Shown here in pieces: positions 1-6,564 of a DNA stretch of 16,097 nucleotides. Positions within the stretch are counted from its first letter, which is position 1; every line of letters begins with the position of its first letter. The DNA comes from Planctomycetaceae bacterium (GTDB lineage: Bacteria > Planctomycetota > Planctomycetia > Pirellulales > Pirellulaceae). A program made the position numbers and the translations under genes. Location of the stretch: assembly GCA_007129635.1 (NCBI GenBank), contig SKVE01000746.1, forward strand, positions 1 to 16,097, read 5' to 3'. Under the pieces are notes generated by a model. That model ran no database searches. It saw nothing but the letters and a program-made list of their open reading frames with translations, and had not been told where the DNA came from.

Positions 1-174
1 ATCTACACGCAAGGAACCGGTGAACTGCGGGTCGATGAACCGTTGCCGCCCAAGGTCGACGCTCCCGCCGCTGAACCGGCGCCCGCAGAACCGAAACCCA
101 AAGCCGAAGCGCCGAAGCGATTGAGCCGTTTGGAACAGTTGCGGTTGCAGAGGCAACAGGAACAACAGCAGTAA
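1..174 (+). CDS. 3' end of an unrecognised protein, Pro/Ala- and Gln-rich tail
   Basis: The window opens inside a reading frame that runs in frame 1 to a TAA at 172-174, giving 57 residues. The first part reads IYTQGTGELRVDEPLPPK. It is followed by a Pro/Ala/Lys/Glu-rich linker and a basic, Gln-rich end (LRLQRQQEQQQ). Low-complexity tails like this are common at the C-terminus of exported planctomycete proteins, but no catalytic or binding motif is present here. The stop lies 22 bases before the next start, so the gene is probably co-transcribed with the DUF1549/DUF1553 gene. By context it could be the end of a secreted PPC-domain or protease-like protein of the kind found beside such genes. 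That is a guess that needs the upstream sequence. Confidence 0.6.
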   Translation: MYTQGTGELRVDEPLPPKVDAPAAEPAPAEPKPKAEAPKRLSRLEQLRLQRQQEQQQ

Positions 175-196
175 CGATCAATCAAGGAGACTTGAG

Positions 197-2614
197 GTGA
201 AAACGCCATTTTTTTGGATCACGGGCCTGTGGATGTTGTGGTGTGCCGTTGCTCCGGCCGCCGAAGTGATTCGTATCGATGTTTACCCGCCGGATGTCCA
301 CCTGAACACCCAACGGGATTACCAGCGGGTGATCGTTGTTGCCAGTCGCGATGACGGTGTGACGCTGGATATCACGGGCGATGCGGAGATCAAGTTGAGT
401 GAAGAAGGGGTTGCCCGACTGGATGATCATACGCTCTATCCGGTCGCCGATGGATCGGCAAAATTGGTCGTCGAATATCAGGGCCATCAAGCCCAGGCAT
501 CGATCGAAGTGGTCGAAGCCACGGTCGAACGGCCGGTCAGTTTTCATCTGGATGTGATGCCCGTCCTGATGCGTGCCGGATGCAACTCGGGCGGTTGCCA
601 CGGGGCTTCCCGAGGCAAGGACGGTTTCGCTCTGTCGCTGTTTGGCTTCGATCCGGCCACCGACTACCAAAACCTGACTCGGCAGGAAGGGGCTCGGCGC
701 ATCAATCTGGCTCGGCCAGAAGCCAGCCTGTTGATCGAAAAGTCGGTAGGCGCCGTCCCGCATACGGGCGGAAGACTTTTCGACATCGACAGCCAGTATT
801 CCCGCACGTTGATCCGTTGGATCGAAGCGGGCGTTCCCATGGATGAAGGCACGCCGCCGCAAGTGACGAAAGTCGAAATCTTCCCGCCGCGTGCCGTGAT
901 CGAAGGCGCGGAAACCACTCAGCAGTTTATCGCTCGAGCGACGTACAGCGACGGAACGGACCGTGACGTCTCCGATCTGGCGGTCTTCATGACCAGTAAC
1001 GATAACTCGGCGCCCATCGACAACGATGGGTTGGTCACCGCAGCGGCTCGAGGCGAATCGTTTGTGATGAGCCGTTACGATACGGAGACGGTCGGCAGCC
1101 AAGTGCTGATCCTGCCAGCCGAACTGGACTATACCCCACCGGAGATCACGGGGAATTACATCGATGAATTGGTCGGTGACAAGCTGCGACGATTGCGAAT
1201 TTTGCCCAGCGAGATCTGCACTGATGAAGAGTTTCTGCGTCGAGCCACGATCGATATCACCGGATCGTTGCCGACCGAGCAACAGTACCATGATTTCGTG
1301 GCGGATGACGACCCGGGCAAACGAGCCAAGTTGATCGATCGGTTGCTGGAACAGAAGGAATTCGTCGAAATCTGGGCGATGAAGTGGGCCGAGTTGCTCA
1401 TGGTGAAATCCGATAACGACGTCAGCTACAAATCCATGTTCCTGTACAGCAGTTGGTTGACCGACAAGATCGCCAACGAAGTCCCCATCAATGAGATGGT
1501 CCGCGAACTGCTAGGTGCGTCCGGGGGTACCTTCGATCAACCGGAGACCAACTTTTATCAGATCGAGCGGGATACCTTACAGACGGCCGAAAACGTCGCT
1601 CAAGTCTTCATGGGCTTCCAGACTCAATGTGCCCAATGCCATAACCATCCGTTCGACCGATGGACGATGGATGATTACTACAGCTTTGCCGCCTTCTTCT
1701 CGCAAATCGGCAGGAAGACGGGCGAGGACTATCGCGAGACGATCGTTTTTAATCGGGGAAGCGGCAATACGCAGCATCCGGTCGGAGGCCGCGTGATGCA
1801 ACCGAAGTTTCTGGGCGGGGACATCCCGGAGATCAACGGGCAGGATCGGCGAGTCGTCTTGGCAGAATGGCTGACCGCCCCCGATAATCCCTACTTTGCC
1901 ACCAACATCGCCAATCGCATTTGGGCGCACTTCTTCGGCATCGGGATTGTCGAACCGGTCGATGACATTCGCGTCAGCAATCCGCCCAGCAACCCCGAAC
2001 TGTTCGAGGAACTCGGTAGAAGGTTGGTCGAGTACGATTACGACTTCAAACAGATGGTACGTGACATCTGCAACTCGGAAACCTACCAACGCAGCTATGT
2101 GCGGAACGATACCAACGAACACGACGAGCGAAATTTCGCTCATGCCGGTGTCCGTCGCATTCCTGCCGAGCAGTTGTTGGACTGCTTGAGCCAGGTGACC
2201 GAGACAGAAGAAAAGTTTCGCGGACTGCCGCTGGGCGCTCGAGCGGTTCAGATCGCCGACGGGACAACCAGCAATTACTTCCTGACTTCGTTCGGTCGAG
2301 CACCGCGTGAAACCGTTTGCGCCTGTGAGGCTTCGACCGACCCCTCCTTGTCCCAGGCCTTACATCTGTTGAACGGAGACGCAGTTCACGGCAAGATCCA
2401 GCGTGGCGGTGTGGTCAAAAAGCTATTGGACGAAGGCAAGACGGCCGAACAGGCCATCGAAACGCTGTACATCCGCTGCTTGACGCGAAAGCCGACGGCC
2501 GAGGAACTGCAGCAGTTGACGACGCTGGTGAACGAGGCTCCGGACGTGCAAGTTGGGCTGGAAGATGTCATGTGGGCCATTTTGAACTCCCGCGAGTTCC
2601 TGTTCAATCACTAA
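197..2614 (+). CDS. exported DUF1549/DUF1553 protein with Ig-like domains and two haem-type motifs
   Basis: This 805-residue protein starts at GTG 197, chosen because AAGGAG at 184-189 sits 7 bases upstream and the start leads straight into a signal peptide (MKTPFFWITGLWMLWCAVAPAA). Order of parts: a BIG2/Ig-like domain (about 23-107); a cytochrome-like segment (about 113-215) with C129-x4-C134-H135 (CNSGGCHG); a second Ig-like domain (about 220-305); DUF1549 (about 320-525) with the family hallmark QCAQCHNHPFD, giving C478-x2-C481-H482; and DUF1553 (about 530-795) with typical segments such as NRIWAHFFGIGIVEPVDD and FGRAPRE. These planctomycete proteins are thought to work outside the cytoplasm, but their biochemical role is not established. 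Covalent haem is inferred only from the motifs. The neighbouring cytochrome-WD40 gene follows after 88 bases, suggesting a shared operon. Family assignment is firm; function is open. Confidence 0.93.
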   Translation: MKTPFFWITGLWMLWCAVAPAAEVIRIDVYPPDVHLNTQRDYQRVIVVASRDDGVTLDITGDAEIKLSEEGVARLDDHTLYPVADGSAKLVVEYQGHQAQASIEVVEATVERPVSFHLDVMPVLMRAGCNSGGCHGASRGKDGFALSLFGFDPATDYQNLTRQEGARRINLARPEASLLIEKSVGAVPHTGGRLFDIDSQYSRTLIRWIEAGVPMDEGTPPQVTKVEIFPPRAVIEGAETTQQFIARATYSDGTDRDVSDLAVFMTSNDNSAPIDNDGLVTAAARGESFVMSRYDTETVGSQVLILPAELDYTPPEITGNYIDELVGDKLRRLRILPSEICTDEEFLRRATIDITGSLPTEQQYHDFVADDDPGKRAKLIDRLLEQKEFVEIWAMKWAELLMVKSDNDVSYKSMFLYSSWLTDKIANEVPINEMVRELLGASGGTFDQPETNFYQIERDTLQTAENVAQVFMGFQTQCAQCHNHPFDRWTMDDYYSFAAFFSQIGRKTGEDYRETIVFNRGSGNTQHPVGGRVMQPKFLGGDIPEINGQDRRVVLAEWLTAPDNPYFATNIANRIWAHFFGIGIVEPVDDIRVSNPPSNPELFEELGRRLVEYDYDFKQMVRDICNSETYQRSYVRNDTNEHDERNFAHAGVRRIPAEQLLDCLSQVTETEEKFRGLPLGARAVQIADGTTSNYFLTSFGRAPRETVCACEASTDPSLSQALHLLNGDAVHGKIQRGGVVKKLLDEGKTAEQAIETLYIRCLTRKPTAEELQQLTTLVNEAPDVQVGLEDVMWAILNSREFLFNH

Positions 2615-2632
2615 CGATCCGCGCAAGACATA

Positions 2633-2665
2633 GGCGCCCGTCGACATCAGCGAGGGGCGTCTTTT
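2633..2665 (+). terminator. weak hairpin plus T4 between the two haem-protein genes
   Basis: GGCGCCC (2633-2639) can pair with GGGCGTC (2655-2661), with one G-U pair, around a 15-base loop. TTTT follows at 2662-2665. The stem is short and the loop large, so this is at best a leaky terminator or a processing/attenuation hairpin between genes that otherwise look co-transcribed. Confidence 0.3.
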
Positions 2666-2692
2666 GACCCTCCCACCTGTTTGACCTTTTGT

Positions 2693-2696
2693 GGAG
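2693..2696 (+). promoter_or_regulatory. Shine-Dalgarno GGAG that decides the start of the cytochrome-WD40 gene
   Basis: The frame could begin at GTG 2691, ATG 2700 or ATG 2703. GGAG at 2693-2696 lies inside the GTG-initiated version, 3 bases before ATG 2700 and 6 bases before ATG 2703. The last spacing is the most usual, so 2703 was preferred. Confidence 0.5.
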
Positions 2697-2702
2697 TGTA
2701 TG

Positions 2703-5474
2703 ATGAAGGACGATGTGCCCGTTGCTGTCCGATTTTCCGGATGCCGTATTGCGGTTGGCGTCCTGTTCTCGGGATTGATCCTGTTGCTACCCGGAGTTGT
2801 CTCGGCGGCCGACGAAGCGAAACCGGAAGAACCTGCTGCGGAAAGAGTCACTTATGATGACCATCTGCGCCCGATCCTTCGCGAGCAATGCTTCATCTGT
2901 CACAACCAGAACGAAAAACGAGGCGGATTAGCGCTCGACCTGTACGGATCGCTGATGGAGGGTGGCAGTAGCGGAGAGATCGTGGTGAATTTCGATCCGA
3001 GCAGCTCGCGGCTGTGGACGCTTGTCAACCACGACGAAACTCCCATTATGCCGCCGGGCCAGGATCGGATCGCCGACGCGCAACTGCAAGTCTTGCGGGC
3101 TTGGATCGAAGGGGGGGCACTAGAGAACCTGGGGTCCAAAGCGCCGAAGAAGAAGGCATCCTCGCTCGCGCTGACCGTCACCCCTGCAGGGCAACGTCCC
3201 GAGAATCCGGCCATGCCAGGCGATTTGTGGCGACAGCCCGTGGTGTTTACCGAGCGTCCTGGTGCGGTCACCGCGGTGGCCGCCAGTCCCTGGGCGCCGG
3301 TGATCGCGGTCGGAGGACAAAAGCAGGTCGTGCTGTATGATTCCGACACGGGCGAGCACCTGGGGATCTTGCCGTTCCCGGAAGGAGAGCCCTACGTGCT
3401 GAAATTCAGCAAAGACGGTTCGGTGCTGTTGGTGGGCGGTGGCCGCGGAGCGCATTCCGGGTACGTCGCCTTGTATGATGTCGAAACGGGCAGACGGATC
3501 GTTCGCCTGGGCGATGAACTGGACGTGGTACTAGCAGCCGATATCTCACCGGATCTGCGGCAGGTGGCGATGGGCGGACCCGAACGGCTGATTCGGATCT
3601 ATTCCACCGAAACGGGCGAAACGTTACATGAGATCAAGAAGCATAACGATTGGGTCTATGCGATCGAATACAGCCCGGATGGCGTCTTGTTGGCGACATC
3701 GGATCGCGCGAATGGACTGTTCGTATGGGAAGCCGATACCGCTCGTCAATGGCTCGATCTACGAGGCCACAACGAAGCGGTGACCGATGTAAGCTGGCGG
3801 GCCGATTCCAACGTGTTGGCCAGCAGTAGCGCGGATGGCACGGTCAAATTGTGGGAGATGAACGAAGGTAGCACTGTCCGGAACATCAACGCGCACGATG
3901 GGGGCGTGATGAGCGTTCATTTCACGCACGATGGCCAGATGGTCACGTCGGGGCGAGACAGAACCGTCAAAACTTGGGCGGCTGAGGGCAATGCGCTCAG
4001 GACCTACCCCGCCTTTGCCGAAACGGCGTTGCAAAGCGTTTTTACCCACGATGGAAATCGAGTGCTCGGCGGGGACTGGTCCGGCGAACTCCGGCTCTGG
4101 GACGCTGCTGACGGCGAACAAGTCGCCCTGCTACGCTCCAACCCACCCACCCTAGCCATGGTTCTGGAGGAAGCTCAGCAAACGCTGGAAGCGGCCAAGA
4201 CTGCTGCGCAACCAGTGTTGGCCAGCCTTGAGGAAGCTGAGAAGGTCGTAGCGCAGAAGACGCAAGCGTTGGAAGCAGCCTTACAAGCGAAAGAAGCGTC
4301 CGACAAAGCTGCCGCTGAAGCTCAGACTCAGAGCCAAGCGGCGATGCAAAACGCAGAACAGATGGCTGCGGCTGCCCAACAGGCCGACGATCGCCTGTCC
4401 GAACAACGAACTGCTCACCAGCAGGCCACGGAAAAGTTGGTCGCGGCCCAAACGCGGGTAGCGGAGACAGTGGCTGGCGCCACGCAAGCAATACAAGAAC
4501 AGGCGGAAGCCACCACAACCGCCGAAAAGGCAGCTTCGGACCTCGCAGCATCCGAAGCCCAGCTTTCCGAGGCGGAAGCCAAGGTGAGCGAGGACCAAAA
4601 GGCCGTCGACCAGGCCAAGGCGGATGTCGAGAAGCTGGAAGCAGAGGTCGCCGATCAGGAGCAACCAAACGAGGAACAGGCCGAAGCGTTGAAGGCCGCA
4701 CGCCAGCGGCTGGAGGTCGCTCAAGCGGAAATCGAAGCCGCTCGCCAGCAACATGGCCAGGTCCAGGAACAGGTCGCTGCAAAGAAACAGACTGTCGAGC
4801 AAACCGCTCAAGCTCGGACTCAGGCCGGGCAAGCGGTGGAGCAAGCCAAAGCCCGGCAAGTCGAAGCGGAGGCCGATCGTGATCAGCTTGCCGCAGAAGT
4901 CGAAAAGATGGCCGCTCATGTCGCTGCGAGCGAACAGGCCTTGCAGGAGGCTCAAGCGGCCAAACAGCAGGCGGATCAGAACGCAGCAGAAAAGGCGGCC
5001 GCGGCAAAATCGGCAGCCGAACAGGCCGAGAGCGATCAGGCGGCGGCAGAGAAAGCCGCAGGGGAAAAGCAGGCTGCCAATGAAAAACTGGCAGAATATC
5101 AAGAGGCGGCTGAGTGGGCCGAGCAGGAGGTCATTCTAGCGGGAGCGGCCGTCATGTTTGCCGAGATCGAGAAGGATGCCTTCGATCAGGCGGCGGAACA
5201 ATTGGCTCAGGCTGCTGAACAGACACGCCGTCAAGCCGAGAAGGCCGCAGAACTGGCCGAAGCGACCGAAAAGTTGCAGGCGGAACTGGCTGAATTCCAG
5301 AGCGAGTTAGATTCGGCGATGTCAAGTGCCGTCAGGCGAGCCTCTCAGGAAGCCGCAGCCGCACAGACCCAGGCGGCGGAGCAAACGGCCGCTGCCGCCG
5401 CGGACGCTCAGCAATCTGCCGAAGAGGCCGCCGCTGCGCACCGTTTGTTCCAGGAAGCTTACGGTCCTCAGTAG
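2703..5474 (+). CDS. exported planctomycete cytochrome C-WD40 propeller-coiled-coil protein
   Basis: The protein is 923 residues from ATG 2703. A signal peptide (about 1-34, ending VVSA) is followed by a planctomycete-type cytochrome C domain (about 45-145). This carries C63-F-I-C66-H67 as the haem-attachment motif, and the Met of the PIMPPG segment is the likely distal ligand. Seven WD40-like blades follow (about 185-475), with recognisable repeats such as AVTDVSWRADSNVLASSS and GTVKLWE, enough to close one propeller. From about residue 485 to the end the chain is a 430-residue Ala/Glu/Gln-rich heptad-like stretch without Pro-rich breaks, predicted as a long coiled coil. Placement outside the cytoplasm follows from the signal peptide and haem motif. 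The propeller probably serves protein contact and the coiled coil oligomerisation or anchoring; both are inference. It is the last gene of the DUF1549/DUF1553 operon. Domain calls are confident, cellular role unknown. Confidence 0.92.
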   Translation: MKDDVPVAVRFSGCRIAVGVLFSGLILLLPGVVSAADEAKPEEPAAERVTYDDHLRPILREQCFICHNQNEKRGGLALDLYGSLMEGGSSGEIVVNFDPSSSRLWTLVNHDETPIMPPGQDRIADAQLQVLRAWIEGGALENLGSKAPKKKASSLALTVTPAGQRPENPAMPGDLWRQPVVFTERPGAVTAVAASPWAPVIAVGGQKQVVLYDSDTGEHLGILPFPEGEPYVLKFSKDGSVLLVGGGRGAHSGYVALYDVETGRRIVRLGDELDVVLAADISPDLRQVAMGGPERLIRIYSTETGETLHEIKKHNDWVYAIEYSPDGVLLATSDRANGLFVWEADTARQWLDLRGHNEAVTDVSWRADSNVLASSSADGTVKLWEMNEGSTVRNINAHDGGVMSVHFTHDGQMVTSGRDRTVKTWAAEGNALRTYPAFAETALQSVFTHDGNRVLGGDWSGELRLWDAADGEQVALLRSNPPTLAMVLEEAQQTLEAAKTAAQPVLASLEEAEKVVAQKTQALEAALQAKEASDKAAAEAQTQSQAAMQNAEQMAAAAQQADDRLSEQRTAHQQATEKLVAAQTRVAETVAGATQAIQEQAEATTTAEKAASDLAASEAQLSEAEAKVSEDQKAVDQAKADVEKLEAEVADQEQPNEEQAEALKAARQRLEVAQAEIEAARQQHGQVQEQVAAKKQTVEQTAQARTQAGQAVEQAKARQVEAEADRDQLAAEVEKMAAHVAASEQALQEAQAAKQQADQNAAEKAAAAKSAAEQAESDQAAAEKAAGEKQAANEKLAEYQEAAEWAEQEVILAGAAVMFAEIEKDAFDQAAEQLAQAAEQTRRQAEKAAELAEATEKLQAELAEFQSELDSAMSSAVRRASQEAAAAQTQAAEQTAAAAADAQQSAEEAAAAHRLFQEAYGPQ

Positions 5475-5492
5475 ACCCAACGTTGCATCAAA

Positions 5493-5589
5493 CACCGTTC
5501 GAGAAATAACTGACGCACTTTCTGCCCCCTCACCCTGCCCGCTCCCACGAGGGGCGAGGGGACATTGGACAGTTATTTCTCGAACGGTG
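5493..5589. repeat. 97-bp MITE- or REP-like element with 20-bp perfect terminal inverted repeats
   Basis: CACCGTTCGAGAAATAACTG (5493-5512) is an exact reverse complement of 5570-5589. The 57-base core contains a second imperfect stem: CCCCTCACCC (5526-5535) against GGGCGAGGGG (5552-5561), with one mismatch. This C-rich/G-rich core resembles dispersed repeats common between bacterial genes. No clear target-site duplication flanks it. The element lies between the WD40 stop codon and the intrinsic terminator, so it would be part of the operon's 3' untranslated RNA and could fold into a long hairpin. Confidence 0.75.
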
Positions 5590-5601
5590 CTAAGCTCACT
5601 C

Positions 5602-5634
5602 GCAGGACGGATTGCCAATCGGTCCTGCTTTTTT
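5602..5634 (+). terminator. intrinsic terminator of the DUF1549/cytochrome-WD40 operon
   Basis: GCAGGACGGATTG (5602-5614) pairs with CAATCGGTCCTGC (5616-5628) except for one mismatch. The tight loop is followed at once by TTTTTT (5629-5634). This is the classical rho-independent layout for + strand transcription. There is no A-run on the left side, so it should not work for the - strand. It lies 128 bases beyond the WD40 stop codon, with the 97-bp inverted-repeat element in between. Confidence 0.8.
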
Positions 5635-5673
5635 GCAACGTTGGGGCTACCAGGCTGGGTGTATAAGTCGAGA

Positions 5674-6306
5674 TCGGATGACCTCTTCCGCGAAATGGTT
5701 TCGGTCCGCTGGCGTCAGCTTTTCGATCGGTCTGCCTGTGATTCTGCCTCGAATGACAAAGATGCGGCCCCGTTCACCCTGCAGTACGATCCCGTTCGCA
5801 CCGGGAGTCGTCACGATCGACGATCCGTTCTCGAAGGTCAAGGTGATATCGAACGAGGTCGCCGTGTTGAATCCGTTGGGCAAGCGGCGTATAGGGAACC
5901 AGCGGGCATTGCCCCAGCCAGGCATCCCAATCCAGATGCTCGGGAGGATCCTTTGTCGGAAAAGGCTCGCTGCCCGGCGCCGGTCCGATGCCACAGGTGG
6001 CCTTGATCCGTTTGCCCAATCGCCCGCTCCGAGCCATCGCCACGGCCAGCAGGAACTGAGCGCTGGCGCGCTGCGGAGTCCCCACCTGCAGGATGCGGCC
6101 GGTATCTCGAGCCAACTAGCACAGCTTTTTGCCTTCGTCGACCGTCAACGTCAACGGATTTTCGCAGAAGCTATTTTGACGCCCAATTGGCACGCCAGAT
6201 CGCCGAAGTAAGTACCACGACCGCCGCCCCCGATGCAAGCGAGCAACATGACCGAGAAACTGTCGGCGGGTTGTCGAGCTGGATGTTCGGCGCATGGAAC
6301 GATCAT
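5674..6306 (-). pseudogene. decayed Gfo/Idh/MocA-family oxidoreductase
   Basis: Read on the - strand, pieces of a planctomycete Gfo/Idh/MocA dehydrogenase appear in the right order but in different frames. The Rossmann start (FSVMLLACIGGGGRGTYFGD) lies near 6190-6260. CENPLTLTVDEGKKLC (6120-6165) corresponds to the family's CEKPLTLT motif, and a TAG stop (6116-6118) follows it directly. Then come RILQVGTPQR and SGRLGKRIKATCGIG, and a DPPEHLDWDAWLGQCPLVPY segment ending near 5890. The frame then changes into LPNGFNTATSFDI, FENGSSIVTTPGAN and QGERGRIFV. About 60 residues are missing between the Rossmann start and the CENP motif. A larger block is missing at the VPY/LPNGF junction (about 5885-5895). 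Homology stops at EEVIR (about 5674), so the C-terminus is gone as well. An active gene of this family would be about 430 residues. It cannot make a working enzyme. Confidence 0.85.
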
Positions 6307-6546
6307 CCAGTCGGAAAAGGAAATCAAGAAAAACACCTTATCCGTCGTTATATCGAGGCGTTTTCATTATGGCCAAATGAACGACAGACAAAAAGGCCGG
6401 AATGTCACCCGCTAAGATTTCACTGTCCAAGAACAGTGCCAGCGGGGGGCTTCTCCCAGACGGTCTGTGGGCGTAAGCTCATGTCACGCCTTCGAGGTCG
6501 CTTCGTGAGATATAATTTGTAAGGTAGATTCTCCGATATCGCTCGG
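6307..6546. other. non-coding gap upstream of glgX
   Basis: No convincing gene was seen here on either strand. The stretch holds a small perfect hairpin, CACTGT (6421-6426) with ACAGTG (6433-6438), and an A+T-rich patch around 6505-6522 that contains a good -10 hexamer. It separates the N-terminal remnant of the oxidoreductase pseudogene from the debranching-enzyme gene. Confidence 0.5.
6511..6516 (+). promoter_or_regulatory. candidate -10 element (TATAAT) for glgX
   Basis: A perfect TATAAT occurs at 6511-6516 within GAGATATAATTTG, about 50 bases upstream of the glgX start. No good -35 box is seen at 16-18 bases spacing (GCCTTC at 6488-6493 is poor), so this is a partial promoter match only. 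Position and local A+T richness make it the best candidate in the gap. Confidence 0.4.
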
Positions 6547-6553
6547 ATGTGGG

Positions 6554-6558
6554 AAGGA
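6554..6558 (+). promoter_or_regulatory. Shine-Dalgarno AAGGA that decides the glgX start
   Basis: The frame offers ATG at 6547, 6559, 6562 and 6565. AAGGA at 6554-6558 lies inside the longest version and stands 0, 3 and 6 bases before the other three. ATG 6565 has the most usual spacing and gives the plausible N-terminus MRSWQSVEG. Confidence 0.5.
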
Positions 6559-6564
6559 ATGATG

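Larger units (their letters stand above)
5476..5645. repeat. outer 12-bp perfect inverted repeat enclosing a nested element
   Basis: CCCAACGTTGCA (5476-5487) and TGCAACGTTGGG (5634-5645) are exact reverse complements. They enclose the 20-bp inverted repeat at 5493-5589 and the terminator hairpin at 5602-5634. The left arm begins one base after the stop codon of the WD40 gene, and the right arm ends about 30 bases from the broken end of the oxidoreductase pseudogene. The arms contain the self-palindrome CAACGTTG. No transposase is present. It may be the ends of a small non-autonomous element, or simply a large secondary structure at the 3' end of the operon. Confidence 0.6.

Noticed and set aside
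182..1291. 369-residue open frame on the - strand
   Set aside because: It lies entirely opposite the DUF1549/DUF1553 gene, is Arg/His/Asp-rich in the way of antisense frames in GC-rich DNA, and shows no domain or signal peptide.
4042..5102. Two long - strand frames (Leu/Arg- and Phe/Leu-rich) opposite the coiled coil
   Set aside because: They are by-products of the Ala/Gln/Glu codon bias on the + strand, which removes stop codons on the opposite strand.
5326..6211. + strand frames of 226 and 199 residues across the inverted repeats and the pseudogene
   Set aside because: They run antisense to the oxidoreductase remnant or through the terminator and repeats, and have no Shine-Dalgarno or domain. 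The recognisable homology is on the - strand.
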